From NCBI GenBank assembly GCA_027946365.1, contig JAPEUQ010000009.1, forward strand, positions 1,426,001 through 1,490,000: 64,000 nt of DNA, given 5' to 3'. This document shows, piece by piece, positions 24,335-35,898 of this stretch. The DNA is from Kalmusia sp. IMI 367209. Lineage: Eukaryota; Ascomycota; Dothideomycetes; Pleosporales; Didymosphaeriaceae. The notes beneath the pieces are model-generated. The model did no database searches, was not told the DNA's origin, and worked only from the letters and a program-made list of their open reading frames with translations. Position 1 is the first letter of the stretch. The number at the start of each line of letters is the position of its first letter. The translations under genes were made by a program, and so were the position numbers.

Positions 24335-25736
24335 TGCTCGGTTGATTGATGATGGCGCACGCAGTGCTAATTCATAAGTTTCCGGGCAATTTTCCTGTGT
24401 CACACGTCTTTAGGTTACTCACTGTCCAGGAACTTTTGTCTAGGCACAGTTCAAACGAATGACAAGTGCGAGTCTCCTACATCTGGATCCACCTGTTGGA
24501 GAAACAAGAGCCTCAGGTATGTAGCGTAACAGCCTCAATGCTATTTCACATGTTCTTATCTGGCAAAATTTCTGTCGTAAGATGACCTCTGAGCTTGTGA
24601 TACGGGATTAGCCGGTCGCACTACGCGTCTCCTGGCAAAGTGCATTCCTCGAGCCTTCCTCCAACGCGTGTGCGTGGGGGTCATTTGGATGATTCTGATA
24701 GAGCCCAAGCATACTCCAAACGGAAACGATTCTCCTTCTCCCCGCAGTGAAATTGGAGAAGCCGGTGGCCATGATGGCTATCATCTACTTGCAACGACTC
24801 GAAAGTGCCTACTTGACCGAGTCTAGATGCCGTCAGCGCTCATCATACGTCAAAATATTGGCGACGAGCTCTAGAACTAGAAGCATCGGGCGGAGACTGC
24901 AGGAACAAGTAAGGAGCCCGGTTTCCTAGTGATAGGAGGCTCCAACTGGATGGTTGACTGTTGGCGAGGTGTTCGGGGTAGCGGATCAACGTTGCATATG
25001 GTCGAGCATAGTGGAAAATTGTCTGGATATGAGCGGATAGGGATCCCTAGATAACGGTATTGCAACATTGGAGGAGGCGACGTCGGTTCACTCCCTTGTC
25101 AAGCCTACGGTGGCCCCTGTCTAGCGCGGGTATTAGGTAATCGCTACCAACCTGGAAAGATCCGCATAACTACGAATGAACAGAACACATCCAACCATAT
25201 GAAATATAAGCAGCGCATTGATAAAGTATGCGCCTTGTCGATCGGTTGAAATCCTCCGACGCAGTACGCGGCGGCCGCCACCTGCCGCTTCTTCTCTCCG
25301 ATAGCCACGATGTAAATTATCCAGTGCACAATTTCCTATTCGGCAGTTTACGCGCGTTTCTAAGGAGATAAGCCCACCCTATTGGATTCGTGATACATTT
25401 CTCAATCCCTGCTCCAAGGCGCTGGTTCGCTCTATCCTTTCGCAGATATTGCACCCCGCCCTGTAAAATGCTTCCTCTCTAACGGAGCTTGATTGCTACT
25501 CGGAACCCCCTTGCTGCCGAGCCCGACGTTTCAGGCTCTCGTTGCAGCAAGCACGTTGGGTACCTAGGCATGCATCGAGTTGTTACGGCTTCTCGCGCCG
25601 GAGTAGCGTTTGTTGAGAAATTGGTGGATGTCGAGAGACTGAGGGATACGCGGCCTTGGAAGCATCTTTACACTTGTTTGTTCGTAGAACCCCCTTTCCA
25701 GCAACAGGCTCCCTCGTACCCGGTTTTTTGTGCATC
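24335..25736. promoter_or_regulatory. divergent promoter between PKS and FSH hydrolase
   Basis: A 1.4 kb gene-free gap between the divergent PKS (ATG 24334, minus) and hydrolase (ATG 25737, plus) starts. Open frames here are short and unconvincing. Divergence of a PKS and a releasing hydrolase from one region would allow joint control by the cluster regulator. I saw scattered CGG triplets but no clear paired site. Confidence 0.5.
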
Positions 25737-26607
25737 ATGAGGCTCTTGTGTCTACCCGGAGCCTACGGCAGTATCGAGGTAAGACAAATGCTCTTCTTGT
25801 GTTCCCACCGTTGATGATAGCTTCAGAAATTCAAAGTACAACTCGCACCTCTTGTCAAAGAGCTACAGGATGACAAGACAGCCGAGTTCCATTTCATCCA
25901 GGGTCCATACGAGGTAGTCCCACCCGAAGGCTATGAGGATTTCTTCGGCGGCGCCCCGTACTTCCGCTTCATCGTTCCCGAAGGCGAAGAGGCTGAGAAG
26001 GTGGATGTGATCGAGCGCATCAGAGACTTCCCACAGCTCGAGACTCCTGAAATGACTATGCGCGAGCTCATGACTTATGGAGTGGCGCGGACGGACAAGA
26101 GCGCTGCACACACCCTTGAGTATCTATACGACATCATGGAGAAGGAAGGTCCGTTTGATGGCATCGTGGGCTATTCTGAGGGCGCCACAATTGCAGGCAC
26201 ACTTCTATTACATGAGCAACTTCTACAGGAAAAGCATGGTCGGATTCCAATGTTCAAGTTTGCCTTATTCTTTGGCGGATGGCCACCTATGAAGCCAACG
26301 CTGGACGGTATCGTCCTCGCGGATGAGAGCGAATTGATGATTGATATTCCGACATGTCACATCAGTAAGTTGACTTTGTTCTGCCTCTTTCATATGACTG
26401 CGAGGCTTATTGTGCGCAGTTGGCTCCCTCGATCCGTATCTGCACGGCAACATGGCATTGTACAATGTTTGCGACCCAGATTCTGCTTATATCTTTGACC
26501 ATGCAAAGGGCCATACTTTGCCACGGGATAGACACATGGTCAAGGAATTGGGAGACATTGTGAGGCGCATGATTGATGAAGTGAATGGTGGGGTGTCGCC
26601 TGTGTGA
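25737..26607 (+). CDS. FSH1/LovG-like serine hydrolase, candidate polyketide-releasing enzyme
   Basis: Alpha/beta hydrolase of the fungal FSH1 family. Three exons: 25737-25778, 25827-26364 and 26420-26607, with introns of 48 and 55 bp. The protein starts MRLLCLPGAYGS, a typical first strand. The nucleophile is Ser131 in GYSEGA (GxSxG), the acid is the Asp in IIGSLDPY, and the base is the His in AKGHTLP. This is the complete FSH triad at usual spacing in about 255 residues, with no signal peptide. LovG, the thioesterase that frees dihydromonacolin L from the lovastatin PKS, belongs to this family. Beside an HR-PKS lacking a release domain, this gene is best read as a trans-acting thioesterase (inference). 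Confidence 0.92.
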
Positions 26608-26948
26608 ACTTGTGATAGACGTTTCATTACTTAGATTTTGGAGCGCAATGTCGTAGATGTCGTTTTGGGTTGCCAGGAATGCTGTTCAAGGGATGTTTGT
26701 GTAACAATATCCGATCTCCGGCCAACGGAGGCGCGTGCCAAATGTTTCTCGCATTCTGTACATCTTCCATCTCGATTCCCAAAGTGCTTATGCACCGGGT
26801 AAAATCATAATATCCCAGCGCCCTTATCTAGCCGATTAAAGCGTGCATCCGAGCAATCTAATCTAGCAGAGCCCGCAAGGGCGGCCTTCAGTGGTGAATA
26901 CATTCGCAGGTGCTGAGTTCTGGAAACACATTCCCTCACAGACTGACC
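26608..26948. promoter_or_regulatory. promoter region of ABC transporter gene
   Basis: The 341 bp between the FSH stop and the ABC start contains a perfect 5-bp inverted repeat with a 5-bp spacer at 26716-26730 (separate entry). The rest is unremarkable. Confidence 0.45.
26716..26730. promoter_or_regulatory. candidate Zn2Cys6 binding site CTCCG-N5-CGGAG
   Basis: The sequence reads CTCCGGCCAACGGAG, a perfect inverted repeat of CTCCG around five bases, placing CCG and CGG triplets in everted order. Zn2Cys6 dimers recognise such paired triplets. It lies 219 bp before the ABC gene's first ATG. Whether the cluster regulator binds it is unknown. Confidence 0.4.
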
Positions 26949-29900
26949 ATGCCCCAGCTTGCAAACAGTCTGGAAACTAGAGGAGTTAACATGGCGAAAC
27001 TCTGTGCCCGATGGACTGTGTTGTTTGGTTCTGTCAAAGCGACCATCAAACTAATTATTGTGAGTGGGAGAAAGCAAAGTCTTGGGTAGATGCTCACTAA
27101 CATGCTCCAGAGGATCCTCTCCTATGCGTCGTACAAAGACAAGATCTTTATTGGCGCATCAATAGTAGCCTCTGTTTCGGCTGGGGGCACGCTTCCACTT
27201 ATGAATATCATTTTCGGTTAGTGCAAGCCCAGCAGTTACGTCACACCACCCAACGTGGCTTCACTAACGCGCGGAAGCTCAACTCGTGAAAGCGTTCACA
27301 TCGTTTGCGACGACGCCTACTGAAAATGGATCCCGTGATTTCATGCGCTCGATCAATCAATATGTGTAAGTTCACCTATAGAAGGGTCGTGAGTAGTGCG
27401 TGGCGACTCTTTTCAAGGGCAAGAATTACCCCAGGACAAACCGTACATGCGATCACTGCTCATGACCTCGTACCCTATAAGATGCTGACTTTTTTTATGT
27501 TCACTAGATTGTACACTGTGTACCTGTTCATTGCAAGACTTGTCTTGGCATACATCGCAATGGTACGTGTCTCCTTCAGGAGCTGTTTCCCATCTAGTTC
27601 AAAATTTCCTGTCAGCGTGGCATTTGGACTACCTATTCTCGAAGATCCTGGGGTTATAAGAAATCTTAGGATGATTATGCTGACCGCGCGCAGCTTAGGT
27701 TCCGCATGTGTAGCCTTCGAATCTCGGCAGCCATTCGCCTTTCGTATCTGGATGCCCTATTCAAGCAACCAATATCCGTTCTCGATGCATTGCCGCCTGG
27801 GCAAACAGCCGCTATCATTACTGTCACTGCCAACATCTTACAAAATGGCATTTCCGAACGCCTAGCGACACTGATTCAGGCCATCTCTGTGATTTGCACA
27901 GCCTTGATTATCGCCTGCTGCTACAGCTGGAGTCTTACTTTGGTCACCAGCTCCGGTCTCGTTATCATCGTGTTTTGCTATGCATTCATGACGCCCATCG
28001 TTGTTAAGCGGTATCAAGTCATTCAAGATGTGGACAAGGAAGCTTCCGGAGTTGCTAGCGATGCGCTTCTATCGATCAGAATGGTCGCTGCATGCAGTGC
28101 CGAAAAGAAAGTGGTGGACGCCTACAGCAAATTGGTGGACACATCAGCGGCGCATGGGCACAGAATGTCGCCTATCGCAGCCTGGCAGCACTCCCCCGGT
28201 TTTTTCTCCATATTTGCAACATTCGCTCTATGCTTCTGGTTCGCGGTCAAACTATACCTCGGGTTCCATTTCTCGAGCGTGAAAACCCTCGTCATTGTAC
28301 TAATGTCAGTAATGACAATACTTGCACATATCACTGCCATTGCCGTACCCTTGATGGCTGCGTCGCACGCTCTCAACGCAGCAGCAATATTCTTCACCGT
28401 CATCGATGCGCCGAGGCCGACCTCCGGGGGAAAGAAAAGTCCTGATATCCTCATGAATGATGATATTGTGCTCGAAAACGTCAACTTTGCTTATCCTACA
28501 CGGCCGGACGTCAAAGTACTTAATGGTTTAGACCTGAGGATTCCCTATGGAAAGACAACCGCAATCGTGGGACCTTCAGGGTCAGGCAAAAGCACAGTGG
28601 TTGGCCTTATCCAGCGATGGTACCAGCTCGACGGTGATATGACTACCAACCCACTTGCACTCTTCTTTCGTAACGGGAGCATCAAGACAGAAGGAGTGAA
28701 CCTTCATGAAATCGATATGACCTGGTGGAGATCGCAAATTGGGCTCGTCCAACAAGACCCTTTTCTTTTTAACGACACCATACTCAAGAATCTCGAGCTC
28801 GGATTAGTTGGTACTGATTGGGAACATGTGCCTGAATATCAAAAGAGGGGACTAATTGAAAGAGCGTGCAAAGAAGCATATGCCCATGACTTCATCATTG
28901 CGCTTCCCGGGGGCTACGATACACAAGTGGGCGATAATGGCATCAAGCTGAGTGGGGGTCAACGACAAAGGATAGCAATCGCGCGAAGCATTGTCAAGAA
29001 CCCCAAGATCTTGATATTTGATGAAGCCACTAGCGCTCTTGATGTAGCGAGTGAGCGTATTGTCCAAGAAGCTTTGGAAAAAGTGTCTCATAATCGGACT
29101 ACCATCGTCATCGCACACCGGCTATCTACAATCCAGAAAGCTGATAACATTGTGGTCTTGGCTAAAGGGAGGGTCATACAGGAAGGATCCCATAATTCGC
29201 TCCTTGCAGTGGTGAACGGTGCCTACTGGAAGCTCGTACATGCCCAGCAACTTATGAGAGAAACAGAAGAAAAACGCAAACCTTCAGCCTGGGAAAGGTT
29301 TCTCTCTGAGAAGCGGCTCTCAATTCGCACCAGTATAGTCTCGGAAATGGACTTGATCACGCCAATAAATCTAGACCTAAGTACGACATTGGGAGATGTC
29401 CCAAAATCTAGAAAGGGAGCAGATGAGAGCTTTTTCCGCAGCTTCGGGATGTTGATGATAGAGCAGAAGCGCAACTGGTTCGGATACTCTATCATGCTTA
29501 TGACTGCAATGGGCGCTGGTTGTGAGTACTATTCAATCTATTCTTGGCCATGATTAGACTAAATCATTACAGCAAGCTATTCTATTCAATCGTATCTATT
29601 TGCCCGGCTGATAACGTCGTTCGGCTTCTGGGGAGACTACCTTCGAAAATCCACAAGCTTTCTTTGTCTTATGTTGGTTGTAGTAGCCGTTGGTGTAGGT
29701 CTGTGTTATTTTGCCTTAGGGTGGGTATCGAACACAGTGTCAACCGTATGTTATGAAAATTTATCCCTTAAACCATGCATGCTAATGCGTAAACAGCGTA
29801 CAAAAGCACTATATCGCAAAGAATATTTTCACAATATGGTTGCGAAGCCTATCTCTTTCTTCGACGACGAGGACAACTCTGTAGGGACTCTGACCGCAAG

Positions 29901-31473
29901 GCTGGCAACTGACCCAACTCAGCTTCAGCAGCTGCTCGGAATGAATATGGCGATGGTCTTCATCTCCATCTTCAATGTCATTGGGTGCATCACGATCTCG
30001 GTATATTTCGGCTGGAAATTTGCGCTCGTAGTTGTGGCGGCATCCATGCCAATTATCCTCGGAAGCGGATACTACCGCGTTCGCCATGAGGTGAAGTTCG
30101 AGTCTCGAAATAACGAAGTCTTTGCCGAGAGCGCAAAGTTTGCCACGGAAGCCATACGCGCCATACGTACCGTGGCGGCTCTCACCTTGGAAGGGACTAT
30201 CTGCGCAAGGTACGAAACGCTACTGAACAATCACATCAGGAAGTCGTTCATTGAAGCACGTTATTCAATGATCCTTTTCGCGGCTAGTGATAGCTTGGTA
30301 TTGCTCTGCATGGCCTTTGCGCTTTGGTACGGTGCAACGCTCTTGGCGACTTTCGAGTATCATCCGTTCAACTTCTTCGTTATTTACTATGCCATTCTTC
30401 AGGTACGTGAAGAGCTTCCCACATTGGTACACATGTTGATAAGGTTTAGGGAAGTATGGCTGCTGGTCAGTGGCTTAGTTTCGGTCCTAGTAAGTATCGT
30501 TCTTACACGCCGCGCCGGCTACTAACTTTCCGTAGATATTGCCCAAGTGACCGCGGCAGCGACGAGGATCCACAACATGAGAACCGGAGACACCATTCCC
30601 CACTCGAGAGTCTCCACACGCCCCACACGGCCGAACACAGCAGTTTCCAGCCGCTATATGATCCCGCTCGCCACCATACAAAAAGGTGCCGACATCTCGT
30701 TCCGCGACGTTTGGTTCACTTATCCAACCCGACCAAACCCAGTTCTCAGAGGTCTCAATATATCTATTCGACACGGTCAATTCGCTGCGTTCGTTGGACC
30801 TTCTGGTTCTGGAAAGACCACGATTATCTCGCTACTGGAGCGCTTTTACGAACCCCAACATGGCAGTATACTATACAATTCCGACGATACGAGATTCATT
30901 TCTTTACGTCGCCACCGCGAACAAATGTCACTTGTAGCCCAAGAGCCTTCGCTCTTCCGTGGATCGATCCGATCGAATATTCTGCTTGGTGTAGACGAGA
31001 ACATGATTACAGAGGAGAGGCTTCATCGCGCGTGCCGCGACGCAGGCATCCACGACTTTATCGTCTCACTTCCTCAAGGATACGAGACTGACGTTGGCAC
31101 AAGTGGTGTCGCGCTTAGTGGTGGCCAAAAACAACGCCTTTCGATCGCACGTGCACTCATCCGAGATCCAAGCGTCCTATTGCTTGATGAAGCAACAAGC
31201 AGTCTAGACTCTGAAACAGAAAGAGAAGTTCAAGAGGTTTTTGAGAGAACTGCAAATGGAAGAACTATGATCGTCGTTGCGCATAGACTTGCAACAATTC
31301 AAAGAGCTGATGTCATCTTTGTATTACAGGATGGCAATGTGGTAGAACGAGGAGATCATCAGAACCTTCTAGCTAGCCGTGGCTGGTATTGGCAAATGGT
31401 AAGTATTCTACCGCTTCCAACTGATATGCTCACTGCTCACACAACACAGTGTCAAGCTCAAGCTATGCTTTGA
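26949..31473 (+). CDS. full ABCB (MDR/Ste6-type) ABC transporter
   Basis: Membrane exporter with the layout TMD1-NBD1-TMD2-NBD2, about 1,280 residues and about nine exons. The ATG at 26949 is used; an in-frame ATG at 26991 (MAKLCARW) is an alternative. Most introns are about 50 bp, but two early ones (about 27366-27509 and 27563-27693) are longer. NBD1: GPSGSGKS (Walker A), LSGGQRQR (signature), ILIFDEATSALD (Walker B) and an AHRLST switch. NBD2: GPSGSGKT, LSGGQKQR, VLLLDEATSSLD and AHRLAT. Both halves look catalytically intact. TMD1 contains RISAAIRLSYLDALF, typical of fungal cluster-linked ABCB pumps. The last exon is tiny (CQAQAML). Position beside the PKS suggests product export or self-protection (inference). 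Confidence 0.93.
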
Positions 31474-32339
31474 ATGATCTTCCTGCTTATCTTATCACGA
31501 ACGGAGATACTGTGCATTTACTTCCGTCGGCGTGGGATGTTTGGAACACGCCTCTCCAGGGGGTTTGGAATGGAATATGAGATGTTTGCCAAGAGCCTCT
31601 GGAACGTTATCACATGTAACGATTGTGGAACGCAATGTCCTTTCTGGAACGTCTTTCACTTTGCCTAAGGGATTGTCCCTCGGGCGTATTTCCTTGCTCT
31701 AGGAAAGATGGCCCGATACTCCACTGTGTCTTGTTGACGATCTTAGATGGAGAACTTGATTACAAGGATGCGTAGAGAAACGCAATCTCCATTGCGCATG
31801 CCAGTCAACGGTTTCAACGGCCCGACACCTTATCGGTCGGACACGGATGTCGATGTTGTGACGCGGCTCTGTCGGCAGAATGCAAGGTCCCGTAATCGGG
31901 CATCCCCAACCATCCCCGCATCACACAGGGGTCCTAGTGGGTTACCCCAATTAGCCAATCCTTATCGCACAGTCTGGTATAAACACCCTCATTAAATTCT
32001 TGATAACTCATCCAATTTCAATGTTCATTTCGACTAGGCCTAGGCCGCGTTTGTGCCTTGGTTCTGGACGCGTCACATCGGTCTATGAAGATTACACAAC
32101 CTTCAACACATAGACAGTATCTTTACTACCAAACTTTCTACGGATCATTCAACGTAGCGCTATCGATCTACAGCCCTAGAGCAATGATTCGCGAGAATCA
32201 TTGCGAAGCATCATCCCCTCTGTCTCTCCATTATCCTTATTTTTAGCCACCGCCATTCAAATTGCGTCTATATATCAACAGCCCTTAGCATCTTCATCTG
32301 TCACTCCATTTTCCCAGCTTTCCCTGGTCTTTGGATACT
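31474..32339. other. intergenic region between ABC and beta-lactamase-like genes
   Basis: No coding structure was found; small open frames lack features. It contains the promoter of the secreted beta-lactamase-like gene at its right end. Confidence 0.45.
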
Positions 32340-34360
32340 ATGTGGGCCAAGATGACGAGGCAGCTCCCAGCGCTACTTGCGCTCGCTGTCCCCCTCGTCC
32401 AACTGCCGCTCTCTTCAGCGTCGCCTAACTGTCCACTCATCGGCCCCGAATTTCCTGCACCCTACAATCTTGAATCACATCCAATCTGGAAGGCGGCTAT
32501 TCAGAACATCACCAATGTGTTTCAATTCATCGATGACACCAACATCACCGGTGTGGATCTGTTCTCTTACTCAGTGCAGATCTTCTCAACGAATCCAGGG
32601 TCGCCGATCTTGTGGGAAAGACATCGCACAGCTAAAGATTTACCGAGCAATACAACCGGTGTGAGGAAAGTAGATGGAGACACAGTTTATCGATTAGGTA
32701 GTGTAACGAAGGTGTTCACAGTACTGACGTTCTTGGCGGAGGCGGGCGATGTGCATTGGAATACGCCAATCACGAAGTTCATCCCTGAGCTAGCCAAGTT
32801 TGTAGGTCGCTCGACTCAGCCAGGCTTCGACCCAGTAAGAGAGACGGATTGGGACGACATCACCATTGGTGCGTTGGCGAGTCAGGTATCTGGGCTTGGA
32901 CGTGACTGTAAGTTGTCCTCTGAATGCCCTTGTAGTGTTTTATGAAGCAGATGTACTAACTAGAGCCTAGATGGAGTTCTTGGAGAGATCACCGAGACTG
33001 AAGATGCGCCACCCACGTGGCAGGTTGGACTTCCAGAGCTCTCGAACTCGTCGTTGCCACCATGTGGCGCATGGCCTTTATGCACCCGAGACCGTAGGAA
33101 TAATCCTCTTCTGAGCGCCGGACTAAGGATGCTAATATTTGCAGAGTTCTTCAAAGGACTGGACATCATGTACCCTTCCTACTCACCATGGCAAACGCCA
33201 ACATACTCCAATGTAGCATACCAGCTTCTCGCCTATGCCCTCGAAAACATCACGGGAAAGAACTTCACTTCTAGCCTCAACGACCGTATCATCAAACCTC
33301 TTGGACTTAATCGTACGTTCTACGATACACCCCCGACAGAGTATGGTGTCATACCCGGAACTGTCAAGGACACCTACTGGGCCGTCAGTCTCGGGGAAGC
33401 AGGACCGTGAGATTCTCCACACCCTACTTACTTGATATTCTAACTCAACCTAGCGGTGGTAACATGTATTCATCCGCTTCTGACTTATCGAAACTCGGAC
33501 GCGCCATACTCTCGTCAAAAATCATCAAGCCCGCACTAACCCGTCGTTGGCTCAACCCAGTCACATTTGCCTCTGACTTCCTCGCGTCTGTTAGCAGTCC
33601 GTGGGGAGTGCGCCGCATCCAGCTCGATAAGGTAACCCAGCCGCACCGCACGTTGACAGTGTACACAAAAGCAGGTACCTTCAGACGCTACACTGCCTTC
33701 ATCACCCTACTCAAAGACTACAATCTCGGCTTCACTATAATGATGGCAGGTAACCCACCCTTGAGCAACTTCTATGGTGCCGATCTTTTAGGCCAGAGTC
33801 TGATTCCAGCATACGATGCTGTAGCAAGAGATGAGGCAGATAGGTCATTCAGTGGCACGTATATACAACGAGGCGGTGCAAATTCGACCGGTAATTCGAG
33901 CATCACTATCTCCACCTCACCTAGCAAACCCGGCCTCGGTATCACCCGCTGGATATCTAACGGCACTGACATGATCACCATGGCACTTGTGCTCCAATCT
34001 GGAGCCTCGCCCGGTCTCCTCCAAAAGCCGGAAGCTCGTCTCTACTATACTCTTCTCGATGGCAAGACAAATAACGGCACGCGTCAGGCTTTCAAGGCCG
34101 TGTTCGAAGACACGGGGGGGCCAGCGGTAGGTCAGCAGTTGTGGAGTACGGACTGCGGATCCTGGGTTGGCGTGACAGGAGTTACCTATGGAAGTATGCC
34201 GCTCGATGAGTTTATCTTTGAGAGGGATGCGAACGGAAACGTGGTCAGTGTGGAGAATTTGGCGCTCAGGGCGAAGTATTGGAAGGTGGGTCAAGGGACT
34301 CGGGGGCCTGCTAAAGGATGGGCATGGGACGAAGGGAGGTGGATGGAGGCAAAAAGATAG
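32340..34360 (+). CDS. secreted beta-lactamase-like (serine transpeptidase fold) protein
   Basis: Serine hydrolase of the class C beta-lactamase/PBP-like superfamily. The ATG at 32340 is used because the longer frame begins with TTG. Residues about 5-28 form a signal peptide (MTRQLPALLALAVPLVQLPLSSAS), and many N-x-S/T sites follow, so it should be secreted and glycosylated. The nucleophile motif S-x-x-K is SVTK (Ser121, Lys124). The Y-x-N motif is YSN in TPTYSNVAY. Introns are seen after GLGRD, within CTRD/QFFKGL (about 33095-33143) and after GEAGP (about 33408-33453). The C-terminal third is a fungal extension. Family members include esterases, acyltransferases such as LovD and D-aminopeptidases. 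The secretion signal argues against a LovD-like cytosolic tailoring role, so cluster membership is uncertain. Confidence 0.85.
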
Positions 34361-35898
34361 ACGAGTGAGAGTGAGATGTTTCATTGTGTAAATGTCTTTT
34401 AATTGTCTTCTGTACATATATACATGTTTGCGTTCTCACTTGGACTCACTTCATATGAAAATGTTTTTTGATCCTACGTCTTCATCCATTCCCGCTATTT
34501 GGTGATACTATGACCTAGCTCGGTCTCATGCCCTGCTTGTTCACTTGCATATGAAGAGAACGATGAACATCACGTGATCTAGAGTCTTCTTAGGTTATGC
34601 ACAGGCTCCACTCCTCAGCGAAAATAAGTTTACAGTTCTAGTTTTTGACCTGAATTACCAAGAACAATGAGCTGTGGAAAAACTTAGAGAAGAAAACACT
34701 CAGCCCTGATACGCACGTGAGAGGCTCTGACATAATCACGTCGCTTCCAACATCTCTTCAAAGCTGCACCCGCAAACACTATGATCTTTCAAGTGAGGAC
34801 CGCATGCTCCTCGTACACACATTACTCAAGATCCAATACTTCGTCGCCATGACTAACATATCGAGTGGCACTAGGCCGAATCCAGCACGGAAGCCTTCCC
34901 ACCTCGACTGCAAGCGGCTCGACCGAGCGTCCTCACACGGTCTATCTCATCACTTCTATGCAACAACCTCTGCGATAGACTGTTAAGTAGATCTTTTTAT
35001 GATCTTAGAAGATCCCATTCACTACGAGAGACTTGCGAAAATTTTCAACTTTTGTTGAGTTGTCTGCCGTCGTATATACCATGCCAATGGGCTGAAACCT
35101 CCTTAGTAGTGCTTATAATCAATAAAGCCTCGAATGTCGTCCCGCTTGATTCTATCACATCGCGCAGGTATCATCAGATTCAGCGTCAATGTACGAATAT
35201 GCTTATGGGTCAACGTGCTGTATGCGCCGTCAACGTTTTTCGTTACCAATCCTACGAGATGTTGCTGGGGGATGACCAAGGACGCCTACCTCATATACAA
35301 GGCATCGATTCCTCAGTTGTAATTCTCAGCTGAAATGACTTTCACATGACTGCCAATCTTTCTCCAAGCCGTTTCTTCTCAAATTGTCTCGTTCGCATAT
35401 GCAGAATAGGACAAGTTCGGAACAACCCTGTAAACGTCTGACGAACAATTTACGACCAAAAAAATCTTGCGGGTTCCTATGACCTATTGTGCCCCTACAC
35501 ATTTTTCTAGCGTAAGCACAATTGCCGTTTATGTTGGGAGGGAGTTCAAGATCTACAGGCGCCTACGGCCGAAGCAGCCTATTATACCTCTTCGGTACTA
35601 CGGCAAGCCCTAAGAAAAACTAGCCCCCAATTTCAAGCCGCACAGACGGCTAGGCACTACGCATCGACCATTAAGCATCGGGCGTAAACCCGCATCCAGG
35701 TATTTTCCACGAGCGCCAGGGCTCAGCCATGCGTGCAATCAATAGCTATTCCACTGGAGGCAGTTCGAGAGCAATTTGTGTACATGCTACCCTGTCAGCC
35801 TATGGAGAGGGCTGGTAGCTTTAAGAGGGTGTGAGGCCCACGACACGCGCCGATTTACGCTTTGCTGCGCTGTTCTGCTGAGCTTCGACGCGGGAATA
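34361..35898. other. 1.5 kb gene-free stretch
   Basis: Only weak short frames were seen (for example 34717-34986 and 35052-35333), without domains or splice continuations. The right part includes the promoter of the GPI protein gene. Confidence 0.45.
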
